Positions 10,655 through 21,626 of a stretch of 64,000 nucleotides of DNA are shown here, one piece after another. Each line of letters begins with the position of its first letter. The stretch's first letter is position 1. Below the pieces are notes generated by a model. It was not told the DNA's origin. It did not search any database and saw only the letters and a program-made list of their open reading frames with translations. The position numbers were made by a program, and so were the translations under genes. The stretch comes from Tupaia tana (Eukaryota > Chordata > Mammalia > Scandentia > Tupaiidae): the NCBI GenBank assembly GCA_026018925.1, contig JAKSZU010000026.1, positions 16,173,127 to 16,237,126 of the forward strand. The letters run 5' to 3'.

Positions 10655-11685
10655 TCATCACTTTAATTCTTCTGAGCGTACCCCAAACTGCAGAACTGCA
10701 CCCCAAAACCCCACCGTGTAGGCCACCACCCAAGGGTAGTGCATGAGGGATTTGACCAACAGCAGAAAACCTCTATGCAATCTCCCATAGGACTTTGCAA
10801 CGGCAGGTGCCCCGGAGCCAAAGGGGAAACAGGACTCCTTCCTCGGCCTCCAGTGCCCTCTCCTTCATGCCCTGTTTTGCTTAGAACAAGCCTGAGCATG
10901 CCATGCCACCTCACCCGGCCTTGCCAAAACCCACGAATGGCACAGATCGCGCATTAAACAGATGGAATGCAACATACATGTAAAGAAATAAGAGCGCTGC
11001 CAGGAAAGCTGGCAGCAGCTCTGGAATGCTTTAAACAGTGTGCGTGTGGGTAGAGAGACTGAGCCCAGAGTCGGCGAGGCTGCCTCATTCTCAAGAGCTG
11101 TTTCTTTTACAGCCATGACCTGTTTTGCCAGTCAAAATAAATACGGTGTTAAATGCCCCCTTTTACTGGCTCCTGATACCTTGGCAACGTGGTTTGAAAT
11201 ATGACCTGCTCTCTTTGGGAAAATGTCCTTTTAACTGAGTGGAAAGGATGTGCCTCTTCTAGCCAGTAAGTAGGAGGCTCAGGGATGGCAGGATCTTCTG
11301 AACACAGACAGACACCCTCAGAAAGTGGGAGAAACAACAGCCACAGAGTCAATCCAGCCCGTTCCTAAACCACTGCCCTTCGAAGGCTCATCACAGACAC
11401 AGGGCGATGCCTTGGGAGCTCTGGGCTGCATTTCAAGGCTTTCTATCACCTTTGGCTTCAGCAAGGAATGATAAAAGCCAGCCCAGAAAGGCTAGAGAGT
11501 TCACAAGGCACCTTGGGAAAGCCAGGCCTTTGCTTCAGAAGGAGAGGAGCCCTGTGCTAACCAGGCACGGCCACAGGTTCACACCATTTAGCTTTGTGGG
11601 TCCCTACAGCTGCATGACAACTCTGTAACTAGAGTAGCAGCTTGCCACGTGCGCAAAAAGATGAATTTTGCCGTCACAGCAGCCG
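10655..11685. other. Unassigned intergenic sequence
   Basis: No recognisable repeat or gene; ORFs are short and unsupported. Confidence 0.5.
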
Positions 11686-11689
11686 ATCA

Positions 11690-11858
11690 GTACGCCCTTA
11701 CTGCATACCAGCCACACCAAACATTTTCTTCTGCATCACCCCATTGCTGAGGTGCGACTAGTACTACCCCTGTCTTACCTATGGAGTAAGGCTCGCAGAG
11801 TCACTTGCCCAAGACCTCACAGCTACTAAAGGGAAACCTGGAATTGGAACTCAAGGGT
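11690..11858 (+). repeat. MIR element
   Basis: TTACTGCATACCAGCC ... CACTTGCCCAAGACCTCACA ... GAATTGGAACTCAAG, MIR order. Confidence 0.8.
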
Positions 11859-11869
11859 TTTTTGTTTTG

Positions 11870-12106
11870 TTTGTTTTGAGAGATTTTTGCTATAGAGCAT
11901 GTTCGCTCACCAGAAAGACAGAAAGTGAGAAATCACCCCCCAGGGGGGACGGCCATGCCATAATCCCTTCTCCATTCTTCTCTCGGGATCTTGGGCATGC
12001 ATGCATACGCGTCTGGCGTGAGTTTAAGCCACCGGGTCCGGGACTTGAACTGTAGTCAATTACACGGGAGTCCAGCAACATAGCCATTATGCCAACTGCT
12101 AACCCC
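11870..12106 (-). repeat. tRNA-derived SINE, long type
   Basis: GAGATTTTTGCTATAGAGCA at left; GCCAACTGCTAACCCC at right. It sits at the end of the MIR. Confidence 0.9.
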
Positions 12107-12111
12107 AAAGT

Positions 12112-12383
12112 TTTTGTTTTGTTTTTTGGTTTTTTTTTAGAGATTTTTGCTATAGGGCATGTGCACTCACTAGAGAGACAGAGAAGAGACAGAGAGACAG
12201 AAAAAAATTATTCCCCCTGGGGATGGCCATACCACAGTCCCTTCTCTTCCATTGTCCCCTCCGGATTTGGGGCACACACATGTATGCACCCAGCATGAGT
12301 TTCAAGCTGACGGGACGGAGACTTGAACTGCGGTCGACCACGTGGGAGTCTAGCACCTTAACCACTACACGACCTGCTGGCCC
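12112..12383 (-). repeat. tRNA-derived SINE, long type
   Basis: Directly follows the previous SINE in the same orientation; AGAGATTTTTGCTATAGGGC to ACACGACCTGCTGGCCC. Confidence 0.9.
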
Positions 12384-12581
12384 TAATTCTTTCTGGTCTT
12401 AATGATCAGGCTGACAGATACTCATGCTGGCACCCATCACGTCAGCTCAAGGCATGAATCTTGCAGAACCGTCTCCTCTACGCTGAGATCTGCCCTGGTA
12501 GGGGGAGTTGTTGCATTCCTTGTTGAAGTTTCCCAGTGTGTATTAATTTCCTGGGACTGCTGTCAAGAAAAAGAAAAATGT

Positions 12582-12850
12582 GGGACCAGCAGTTAGCGTA
12601 ATGGCTATGTCGCTGGACTCCCACGTAGTCGACCGTGGTTCGAGTCCCGGACCCGGCGGCTTAAACTCATGCCGGGCGCGTGTGCGTGCGTGCCCAAGAT
12701 CCCGAGAGGAGAATGGAGGAGAAGGGATTGCGGCGTGGCCATCCCCCCGGGGGGTGATTTCCTGCTTTCTATCTCTCTATCTCTCTCTGTCTGTCTGGCG
12801 AGCGCACGCGCCCTATAGCAAAAACCTCTCCAAAAAAAGAAAAAAAAAAA
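12582..12850 (+). repeat. tRNA-derived SINE, long type, inside the LTR
   Basis: Intact A box TAGCGTAATGG and GGTTCGAGTCC B box. The TSD is about AGAAAAAGAAAAATGT on both sides. Confidence 0.93.
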
Positions 12851-13097
12851 GAAAAAGAAAAATGTCACAAACTGAGTGACTGGGAACCATAGACGTGTAT
12901 TGCCTCACAGTTCTGAAGGCCAGAGGTCTGACATCAAGGTGTCAGCAGGGCAGCGTTCCCTCTGGAGACTCTAGGAGGGGACCCTCCCTTGCCTCTTCCA
13001 GCTGCTGACAGTTGCTGGCTTCCTTGACTAGGGGTGCCCAACATCAGTTTCTGCCTCCTCCGTGTCTTCTCTCTTTCTCTTCTCTCTCTCTCTTTCA

Positions 13098-13262
13098 GCT
13101 TTATTATTATTTATTAACTCTATTTATTTATTTTAATTTGACCATAGAGGGACAAGAGTGTGTGAGAGAGAGATGGAAAGTGAGAAAGCAAGTTTGAGTC
13201 AGGTCCAGGACTCAAACCATGGTCAGTCCAGCACCTCAACCACCACACCACCTGCCGACCCC
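13098..13262 (-). repeat. tRNA-derived SINE, short type, inside the LTR
   Basis: TTATTTTAATTTGACCATAG at left; CACCACACCACCTGCCGACC at right. Confidence 0.85.
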
Positions 13263-13559
13263 CTCCTCTTTTGAATTTCAAGTCCACCCTAAACCAAGAT
13301 GAACTCATGTCAAGGTCCTTCACTTAATTACACCTGCAAAGGTGTTTTCCAAATAAGGTTGTATCTCCAACTTCCAGTGACTTGACCCTGGGTCTTTTGA
13401 GGGTCCGTTTCCAGCATACCACACAGGAAGCGGTCATGACACATGACCTAGTTTATCCAGTAGTGGTCTTTCCAATTGGGAAGGGCTGCAGGGTTTAGTG
13501 TAGAATTTAAAAATATTTTCACTCCCCCATATTCTCTTTTTAAAACAATGACTATAGTA

Positions 13560-13790
13560 ACCACCAACAGGTAACGAACTCTCACCTAGTTCTACAACTA
13601 GTAAGCATCAGTAGTCCTTACAGATATTCTGCAATACAGACTCTATTCTGTCCTCACTGGGTGGGGCAGGACAATCACATTCTGACAAGTAAAGAGCTTC
13701 GTCAAAATTCTCACAGCCGGAAACTGGTCAAGGTGGGATTAGAACTTCAATCTGTCTGACTCCGGAGTCTGGGTTTTTATAGAGGAAGCA
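13560..13790 (+). repeat. MIR remnant
   Basis: Weak MIR core, then CACAGCCGGAAACTGGTCAA and GGATTAGAACTTCAATCTGT. Confidence 0.5.
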
Positions 13791-14149
13791 AAATTGCCTT
13801 CCTTTGAAAGTTTAGGACTTAGCTGGGAAGCTGTGGTTTAGAAGGAGGAGAGAATGGAGTGATGAGACCAATTTGTGCCATGTGTAGTCAAGACCTGTTT
13901 TTGAGCATACCATTCAGAAAGATTGAAACTGGGCTTTGTGATTGGAAAGGCAGGTGACAAGTTGGTTCATCTGGTGAGGTTGAGGACCGCCTCCGTGCCA
14001 GCTTCTCTCTCTCTCTTTTTCTCTGTCGTGGCTGAAACTGTGTCTTTCTACAGAGACACAGGAAGTAGTAAGCAAATGAGAAAATGCCCATTTTCATTGT
14101 TTTTCAGATTTCAGTTTAGCAACATCTGCCCATAGTTACATTTTGTTTC

Positions 14150-14405
14150 TTTGTTTCTTTCTTTCTGATTTACCACCAGGCATGTGCACTCATCAGAGAG
14201 ACAGAGAGACAGAGAGAGGAGAAAACACCCACTCTACCACCACCATGTGGCATGGTCACACTGCAATCTCTCTTCCATTGGTCCATCCTTTTGAGATTTG
14301 GGGTATGTATGCGCACACCTGGTGTGTCTTCAAAGCCACCAGGTCTGGGACTCGAACCACCCAGTTAGCCATAGGAGATCAGCCACCTTCACCACTATAC
14401 CTCGT
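14150..14405 (-). repeat. tRNA-derived SINE, older long type
   Basis: ACCAGGCATGTGCACTCATC to GCCACCTTCACCACTATACC; includes GGGACTCGAACCACCCAGTT. Confidence 0.82.
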
Positions 14406-14619
14406 TATATTCTCATTACAGTGACGTTGTCACTTTCATCCTGCAGTCGTCTGACTCAAGACACTGAGCAGGCATGGAAGACAGAATCAGAGAGGCTTCT
14501 TTGAGGACAACGGTGGAGAGCAGGTGATGTCCTTCTCTGTCATCCGGTGACCACATCTACCAGTTCAGCTCCCATAGTGACCAAGATTCAATTTCCCCTC
14601 TTTTCTAAGCTGTGGATGA

Positions 14620-14775
14620 CTGAACACTTTCCAGGCATTGTCTCACTTGAGCTTCTCAACAACCCTGTGAAGGCAGATCAATAACCTTGTCTGATGCTCA
14701 GGGAGATCAGGGCACATGCCCGAATCTGACAACTAACCAGTGTTAGAATCTCTCCAGAGTCAGTCTGAGATCTTC
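14620..14775 (+). repeat. MIR element
   Basis: CTTTCCAGGCATTGTCTCAC ... CAACAACCCTGTGAAGGCAG in MIR order. Confidence 0.75.
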
Positions 14776-15007
14776 GTGGTTGTGATTCTCTGTCCAAACC
14801 CATCTAGCAAGAATTCCCGCCACCTCAGTTGAAGGAACTCTAGATAAGACAGTGCAGAAATTCACTCATTCATTCGGTTATTCATTCTTCCATCCATCCA
14901 CACATGTGTTCAGCAGCCCTCTCCTTATCCAAGGTTCTATTTTCTACAGTTGCAATCACTGGCAGTCAAACACAGTCTGAAAATAGGGTAGTATAGCAAA
15001 ATAAGAT

Positions 15008-15258
15008 TTTTTTTTCTTGCCAGAGAGCCTATGCATTTACCAAGGCAGGGGGCCGGGGGGTGGGCAAGGTAAGAAAGAGCACCCCCAATGGAGCGTGGTC
15101 ATGCCACAATCCCTTCTCATCTATTTCTGCATCCCATCAGGATTTAAGGCACCCCACAAGCTCAGTGTATTTTCCAAGCTGCCAGAGCTGGTACTCAAAT
15201 TGCAGTTGGTCCTGTGGGAATCTGGCTCCTTAACCACTAGGCAACAAGGCTGGCCTGG
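15008..15258 (-). repeat. tRNA-derived SINE, older long type
   Basis: TTGCCAGAGAGCCTATGCAT to CCACTAGGCAACAAGGCTGG. Confidence 0.82.
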
Positions 15259-15676
15259 ATATGGAGGGTTTTAAAGAGAGAATGCACTAGGGCAGAGTGA
15301 GGAAAGAAACTAGCCAAGTGAAGAGAAACGGCCATAAGGGCTGGCTTTCCCAGAGTTCTCTTTCTAGGGATAAGGGTACGATAGTGGAGACATTTCCTTT
15401 CTGCTGCTGTTTCTGTAACTCTATCCATGGCACCAGTAAATGTATATGGGCTCAGTTAATTACGATGACTAACACACCTGACAAGCTAAATATTAGCTCA
15501 CGAGAACCAAGTACACTTATAAGTATTAAGTACAGAGGCGAATGATTAACAATAAGCTCCTAGTGTTATTATCTTCTAATTAACTGCAAAAAAAAAAAAA
15601 ATCAAACCTTAATCCAGAGCAAAATAAAAACAAAAGGAAAGTGAGACCTTGATCAGCTTTAGAAATGGAGGTGGTA

Positions 15677-15950
15677 GGGAACCAGTAGTTAGCGTAATGG
15701 CTATGTCGCAGGATTCCCACGTAGTTGACCGCGGTTTGCGTCCCGGACCCGGTGACTTAAAACTCACGCCGGGCGCGTGTGCGTGCATGCCCAAGATCCC
15801 GAGAGGAGAATGGAGGAGAAGGGATTGCGGCGTGACCATCCCCCCTGGGGGGTGATTTCTCGCTTTCTGTCTATGTCTCTCTCTGTCTGTCTGGCGAGCG
15901 CACGCGCCCTATAGCAAAAATCTCTCAAAAAAAAAAAAAAAAAAAAAAAG
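15677..15950 (+). repeat. tRNA-derived SINE, long type (tandem pair, first)
   Basis: A box TAGCGTAATGG intact; end CCCTATAGCAAAAATCTCTC. Flanked by AAATGGAGGTGGTA copies. Confidence 0.92.
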
Positions 15951-15972
15951 AAAGAAAAATGGAGGTGGTATA

Positions 15973-16242
15973 TGGGACCAGCAGTTGGCATAATGGCTGT
16001 GTCGCTGGACTCCCATGTAGTCAACTGTGGTTCAAGTCCCGGACCCGGTGGTTTAAACACACGCTGGGTGCATGTGCGTGCATGCCCAAGATCCCAAGAG
16101 GAGAATGGAGGAGAAGGGATTGCCGCGCACCCATCCTCCCTGGGGGATGATTTCTCGCTTTCTGTCTCTCTGTCTCTCTCTGCCTTTCTGGTGAGTGCAC
16201 ATACCCTATAGCAAAAACCTCTCCAAAAAAAAAAAAAAAAAA
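15973..16242 (+). repeat. tRNA-derived SINE, long type (tandem pair, second)
   Basis: Inserted at the TSD of the first copy; ATGGAGGTGGTATA before and ATGGAGGAGGTATAA after. Confidence 0.92.
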
Positions 16243-16244
16243 TG

Positions 16245-16645
16245 GAGGAGGTATAACAGAGAGAGGATTTTTATTGGTGCTGATGAATTTGATCAGCTTT
16301 CCTTGGCTGATGTCAAAGCCAAAATAAGTGTTTTGGTCCCTGCTTCTCCCTGCTGGGGCCAGATGTCCAATGGGAAGAGTTTGACAGACGACTTCCAGAA
16401 GGCCTAATTACCAGAGGCGGAAGGTTGGCAATCCTCTGGAAAAATCCATCTCTATCATCCTCAGACCGACCTCTTGTCTCTGGAATTTGGAGCGAAAGAA
16501 AGTAAGCTGAAAGAAATCCCATCGCCTCTTGGCAACCAGTCCTTCTTGAAAGGGATTCTGGAGTTGGGTAGTTTGATGTAAAACCCAAAAGCAAATACCT
16601 GGGCTACAGACGATTCTGTCAGTAAGTACGGGGTGGGATGGGGGG
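16245..16645. other. Unassigned intergenic sequence
   Basis: No recognised repeat or gene. Confidence 0.5.
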
Positions 16646-16649
16646 GGAG

Positions 16650-16776
16650 CTGTCTTCAAAAAGTTTATGAAAAATGCATATTATGGAAAAAAAAAAAAGG
16701 CATGGATTTCAATGTTTTAGCACTAACATAAACTGGTAGTTTAATTCTATTTCCCACAAACTTTTTGAAGTCTCCT
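16650..16776. mobile_element. Short TIR DNA transposon (MITE)
   Basis: Ends CTTCAAAAAGTTTATG (16,654) and ACAAACTTTTTGAAG (to 16,770) are inverted repeats. The interior AAAATGCATATTATGG and GGCATGGATTTCAATGTTTT resembles mariner-derived mammalian MITEs. About 120 bp, no ORF. Confidence 0.75.
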
Positions 16777-16779
16777 CGT

Positions 16780-17100
16780 ATTTCTAAAGCCAAGGAATCC
16801 AGAAACATTCTGCTGACTGGTGTCGCTTCCCATCTACTCTGAGAAAGAAGCTTTCGCAATTCCCTGAAAACCTTGGCTCTGAAATCTCTCTCTGGGTCTT
16901 TATTAAGTGGCTTTGTTGCTTTGGGCTTCCGGGTTCTCTGGATGGTGCAGAAACCCTTGTCGCTATTGTGTTAAGGCCTCGTTAGCTTGGTGATCTTTGT
17001 AACTCACTGCAAATCACACAGGGACCTTAATAGCCTTCCCCTTGCTGGCTGTCTTTTTCCAGATCAGTCCCTGCAGGGGAACACACTGTCCCCCACCTTG
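16780..17100. other. Unassigned intergenic sequence
   Basis: Nothing recognised. Confidence 0.5.
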
Positions 17101-17104
17101 CTAA

Positions 17105-17205
17105 TAATCACGGCTGCCATTTTTGGGTACTAACTACATGCAAGGCTCTGCACTAAAAGCTTTGCCCATATTATCTTATTTAATCCTCCCCACAGGAGAT
17201 TGTGT
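17105..17205 (+). repeat. MIR fragment
   Basis: ACTACATGCAAGGCTCTGCA ... TTATCTTATTTAATCCTCCC. Confidence 0.75.
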
Positions 17206-17239
17206 TGACTCTCCCCGCAGAATGTATTCAGCACCATCG

Positions 17240-17885
17240 CTCATCACCTTCTCTGCCACCTTGCTGGTGCAACTCCTGTCTTCTCTCACCTGGATTACTG
17301 CACTGGGCTCCTACCTGGGCTCCCCCGCTGCTGCCCTTGTATGCCTGTGCTCTAGTTTCAACACAGCAAGTGAAAGATGCTTTTGAAATATAAGTCAGCC
17401 CAAGTCAAAAAAAACCTTACAAGGGCTCCCCGTCTTTCTCAAAGTCAAATCCAAAGTCATTACCGTGGCTTGTAGGACCAGCTCCTTCCACTCCTGTCTC
17501 ATGCACTCTGGTCCAGGCGCACTGCTCTCCCTGTTCTTCCATGAACATGGTAGACATCTTCGGCCCTAGGGCTTTAACATGGTACTGCCTGGTCCTCTTC
17601 TCCCCAGACGACCATATTACTGACTCCCTCTCTTTCTTTGAGTCTTTGTTTGAATGGCACCTTCTTTTTTCTTTTAAAGAATTATTTATTTCATGTATTT
17701 ATTATTATTGGTTTTTCACATGAGTTTTGCCAGAGAAAGAGAGAGGGAGAAAGCAAGCCGCCAGGTCCAGGACTCGAACCACAGTTACCCATGTGGGAAT
17801 ACCAGTGCCTTAACCACCACGCTACCTACTGGACCAAAATGTCACCTTTTTAATGGAACTTATACTGATTGCATCATTTAGAATT
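17240..17885 (+). repeat. L2 LINE fragment, interrupted by a SINE
   Basis: TCTCTCACCTGGATTACTGC, GGGCTCCCCGTCTTTCTCAA, ACTCTGGTCCAGGCGCACTG, CCATGAACATGGTAGACATC follow L2 order. After the SINE (17,670-17,836) it resumes with TGTCACCTTTTTAATGG. Confidence 0.75.
17670..17836 (-). repeat. tRNA-derived SINE, short type, inside L2
   Basis: AAGAATTATTTATTTCATGT at left; CACGCTACCTACTGGACC at right. Confidence 0.87.
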
Positions 17886-17892
17886 CAGCCTG

Positions 17893-18012
17893 TGGGACCA
17901 GCAGGTGGCATAATGGTAAGGCACTGCATTTCCATTTGGTCGACCATGGTTCGAGTTCTGGACCCGGGGGCTTAAAGCTCCCACTGGGTGCATGCACGTG
18001 TGTGCCAAAAAT
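17893..18012 (+). repeat. Long-type SINE head, 3' truncated
   Basis: GGGACCAGCAGGTGGCATAA to GTGTGCCAAAAATC, ended by the next, oppositely oriented SINE. Confidence 0.85.
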
Positions 18013-18014
18013 CT

Positions 18015-18290
18015 TTATTTATTTATTTATTTATTTTGAGAGGTTTTTGCTATAGGGTGTGTGCTCTCGCAAGAAAGACAGAGAGAGACAGAGAGATAGA
18101 AAGTGAGAAATCACCCCCCAGGGGGGTAGGGGGTAATCTGCAATCTCTTCTCCTCCATTCTCCTCTCAGGATCTTGGGCATGCATGCACACGTACCTGGC
18201 ATGAGTTTAAGCCACCGGGTCTGGGACTCGAACTGAGGTCAACTACATGGGAGTACAGTGACATAGCCATTACACCAACTGCTGGTCCCT
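18015..18290 (-). repeat. tRNA-derived SINE, long type
   Basis: (TTTA)n tail then TTTGAGAGGTTTTTGCTATA; ends ACACCAACTGCTGGTCCC. Confidence 0.92.
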
Positions 18291-18291
18291 G

Positions 18292-18765
18292 CAACATGCT
18301 TTTTTCATTTAATGCTATATCATAAAAATCTTCCCATGGGAATACATACAGACTTCTGTTTTTCTTCTTCTTGGCTACAGAGTATGGCTATATCACCAGT
18401 TTAACCAGTCCCTTCACAAGGCAATTCTCTTTTTTTAAAGAATTATTTTATTTAACTTTATTTACTTATTTATATTTATTGCTATTTGTCCAGAGAGTGA
18501 GAGAGAGAGAGGAAAGTGAGAAAGCAAGCCACCAGGTCCAGGACTCGAACTGTAGTCAGCCAAGTGGGAGTCCAGTGCCCTTAACCACCCGCCGCCACCT
18601 GCTGGCCCCCTTCCAAGGCAATTATCTTGCTCCAGTTATTCACCATCACAAATCAGGCTGCAAGGAACACACCCTGCATTCATGTATTCTCGCACACTCG
18701 TGGGCTATTTTGCTGTAGGAGAGATTCCTAGAAGTGAAACTGCTGGATGGAAGGAAAATTCTTTG
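18292..18765 (-). repeat. Old L1 3' fragment, split by a SINE
   Basis: Reverse of L1M 3' sequence: TGGCTACAGAGTATGGCTAT, ACCAGTCCCTTCACAAG, GATTCCTAGAAGTGAAACTG. Confidence 0.7.
18430..18610 (-). repeat. tRNA-derived SINE, short type, inside L1
   Basis: TSD CAAGGCAATTCTCT / CAAGGCAATTATCT; right end CCGCCACCTGCTGGCCCC. Confidence 0.9.
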
Positions 18766-18767
18766 TG

Positions 18768-19505
18768 TCCTGTGACTTTTTAACAGCACTCAGTTCAGGA
18801 CACAAATGTATAGTATCTCTGGCCTTAGGACAAAAAGCCAGAACGTAGAACTTGCGCTCAGGCATTGCTTAGCTCGGCGTTCACCCTGCATCCTGCAACT
18901 GTAGCTATTTTCATTCATTTTATAGGCACGCTGTCTCCAGATTGACTCCAGCAGAGGGAAAAGAAATCAGGTCCTTCTGTGCCATTCTTCAAACATTTAG
19001 AGGAAATTGATTTTCCACATGGGCTGTAGCCAAGTGAGGGATGCGCTGGCACAGAGGTCCCCGCGACAGGCTATTACTACCGGCCCTTGCAACAATTAGA
19101 TTCAACCCAACTTGAGATATTTTATTAGTGAGGGTAATTCCTCATCAAGCTAATAGTGCAAATGACTCAAAGCAGTAGCAATTCTAAAATAGGATTTCCT
19201 TCATAATCCCTTGTAAAGGGAAGAATTTGTGGAGCCTGGAAGTGTCTGGAGAAAGCAAGTTTTTTGTCTCGAAGCAAAGGACGCAAGGCAGTTGGTCCAA
19301 GAAGCTGGTAAATTGCCGTACCTTTCGGTTCTTATCTTTTTAATGTGCTTTCTTATGGCATAACTGGGATGCTTTTACCTGCAAAGAACAGAAATGCAGT
19401 CTCAAACTGGTTTCAGAAATGCAGTAATGCCTTATGCCTCTTAAAGTTTAAAGATAAGGCAGGTTCAGGGAGGGGTAGATTCTGTACCTCAGCAGCGACA
19501 TGGGA
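18768..19505. other. Unassigned, repeat-poor
   Basis: No repeat recognised; complex sequence that may be conserved non-coding DNA. Confidence 0.4.
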
Positions 19506-19509
19506 CATC

Positions 19510-19965
19510 CAGGTTCTTACCCAAAGTGCTGAAGAGCACTGGCTTTGGAGCTAGGCTGTTTGGTAATGAGTCCCAAGTTCATCCCTTTCTTTGTTTTTAG
19601 AGATTTTTCTATAGGGCCTGTGCACTCGCCAGAGAGACACAAAGTGAGAAATCACCCCCCAGGAGGGATGGACATGCCATAATCCCTTCTCCTCCATTCT
19701 CCTCTTGGGATTTTGAGCATGCACGCACGTGCACCCAAGGTGACTTTCAAGCTACCAGGCCCAGGACTCGAACCATGGTTAGCTATGTGGGAGTCCAGCG
19801 CCTTAATGACTGTCACCTGCTGCCCCCTCCCCCAAGTCCAACTCTTAATAGCTGTGTAACTTTGGAAAAATTGCTGAACCTCTCTGAGCCTCCGTTTTCT
19901 CATCTGTTAAAAAAAATAAATAAATAAATAAAAAAAATTAAAAAAAACAGGATAATAATTGTACC
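19510..19965 (+). repeat. MIR element, split by a SINE
   Basis: GAGCACTGGCTTTGGAGCTA before, and CCTCTCTGAGCCTCCGTTTT then CTCATCTGTTAAAA and GATAATAATTGTACCC after the insertion. Confidence 0.85.
19588..19828 (-). repeat. tRNA-derived SINE, long type, inside MIR
   Basis: TTTTCTATAGGGCCTGTGCA at left; TGTCACCTGCTGCCCC at right. Confidence 0.9.
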
Positions 19966-20194
19966 CAACTATACTTTGAACGCCTGGGCGGGGATGTTGG
20001 CTAGCCAATTAGCAAAGCTGGCTACACCCACTCCCTTGAATCCCTAGGGATTTTTCGCAAGCAGAGGACCAGCTAATCTAGTTTTTATATATCGTATGTA
20101 ACACATACAAGCCTTTTGAAGATTTGAGCTGGAGAACATTGGGTCTCCTGACCTTTAAGTCTCTTTAAATAACCACTGTGGTCATAACTCATTG

Positions 20195-20405
20195 GGTCGT
20201 AAGAATTCCAAGCCACTTTATAGCCCTTTGGAGTTTACTGCACACCCTTTCCTTCTGATCCTTCATTTGACTTTCGCAGTTCCCCGAGACAAGGACTGTC
20301 ACCATCATTCTACAGGGAAGCTGAGAAGTGACTTGTCCAAGACACAGAATGGAGTCCTTGAACTTTGATTTCTGACCTCCAGATTCTGGGCCCCTTTCCA
20401 CTCTA
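20195..20405 (+). repeat. MIR element
   Basis: CATCATTCTACAGGGAAGCT, GTGACTTGTCCAAGACACAG in MIR order. Confidence 0.75.
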
Positions 20406-20634
20406 CTTCCTAATTCCACTGGAAGTGACAGTGGTGGCAGCTGCAGCTTGGGTACAATTGGTGGCAGAGAAGGTGTAGGTGACAAGATAACTGAGGGAAT
20501 TTTGCTGAGAATAGACACAGCCCAAAAGCCTGTGTTTTGGATGAAAAATGTGTAGGTCTAATTCATGATGTGTTTGGAAGAATCACGATTTTCACAAACT
20601 ATGACGTCAGAGAGAATAAAAAAAATAATAGAAA

Positions 20635-20716
20635 TACTGGGTCGTCGGAAAAGTCATAACGTATTTTTCTGTTTTTCTACGCAAAAAGGCATCATGACTT
20701 TTCTGAAAACCCAATC
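20635..20716. mobile_element. ~80-bp palindromic mariner-type MITE, copy 1
   Basis: Left end CTGGGTCGTCGGAAAAGTCA and right end TGACTTTTCTGAAAACCCAA are inverted repeats; TA precedes the left end. Same family as the copies at 24.06 and 35.97 kb. Confidence 0.8.
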
Positions 20717-20762
20717 ATTATTCTGATGAAAACCAGACACATCTTTTCCTGATCTTTGTTGT

Positions 20763-21022
20763 TTTATTTTTTTAAGAGATTTTTACTATAGATCATGTGT
20801 GCTTGCCAGAGAGACATAGAGAGACAGAGACAGAAAGCAAGAAATCACCTCCAGAGGGGATGGTCATGCCACAATCCTTTCTCCTCCATTCTCCTCTAGG
20901 GTTTTTGGGCATGCACACACACATGTCTGGCATGAGTCTCAAGCCTCTGGATCCAGCATTTGAAGCAAGATCGACCATGTGGGAATCCAGCACCCTTAAC
21001 CACCACGCCACTTGATGGCCCC
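20763..21022 (-). repeat. tRNA-derived SINE, long type
   Basis: AGAGATTTTTACTATAGATC to CCACGCCACTTGATGGCCC. Confidence 0.9.
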
Positions 21023-21044
21023 CCTCCTTTTAAAAAAAATTTTA

Positions 21045-21278
21045 GCCCCCAAACTGTTTTTTATTTGTAGGGCACATGCACTCATTGGAGAGAAAGAGAG
21101 AGAGACTATAAAACCACTCCTTAGGAGAGATGGCCACGCCACAGTCCCTTCTCCTCCATTCTTCTCTAAGGATTTTGGGCACATACACATGTTCCCAGCA
21201 CAGTTTTCCAGTTGCTGGATCTGGGATTCGAACTGTGCTATTGGCCATGTGGGATCCAACCGCCTTTTATTTTTGGAG

Positions 21279-21331
<53 letters not shown>

Positions 21332-21626
21332 ATAGGGCATGTGTGCTCGCCAGAGAGACAGAGACAGACAGAGAGACAGAAAGCAAGAAATCGCCACACA
21401 CCCCCCGCATGGGGGAGTGGGGATGGCCACGCTACAATCCCTTCTCCTCCATTCTCCTCTTGGGATCTTGGGCATGCACGCACATGCGCCCAGTGTGAGT
21501 TTAAGCCACCGGGTCCAGGACTTGAACTGCTGTTGACTACATGGGAGTCCAGCGACATAGCCATTATGCCAACTGCTAATCCCAAGGAATCCAACCGCTT
21601 TAACCTCCATGCTACCTGCTGGCTCC
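21045..21626 (-). repeat. tRNA-derived SINE, older long type, split by a SINE
   Basis: TTTGTAGGGCACATGCACTC to GTGGGATCCAACCGCC, then after the insertion CCAACCGCTTTAACCTCCAT and GCTACCTGCTGGC. Confidence 0.88.
21278..21585 (-). repeat. tRNA-derived SINE, long type, nested in the SINE
   Basis: Very long poly-T (~45) tail; TSD ATCCAACCGCCTT / ATCCAACCGCTTT. Confidence 0.92.

Larger units (their letters stand above)
12535..13425 (-). repeat. Old LTR (MLT1/MaLR-like), split by two SINEs
   Basis: Reverse-oriented blocks: TTAATTTCCTGGGACTGCTG, TTGCCTCACAGTTCTGAAGG, ATCAAGGTGTCAGCAG, CCAAATAAGGTTGTATCTCC. These match the AGAACTGTGAG/TCCAGCC end and the interior of MLT1-class LTRs read backwards. 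No coding retroviral sequence. Confidence 0.65.

Noticed and set aside
12582-12660. tRNA-like A and B boxes, repeated many times in the window
   Set aside because: They are SINE heads with bodies, poly(A) tails and TSDs, not tRNA genes.
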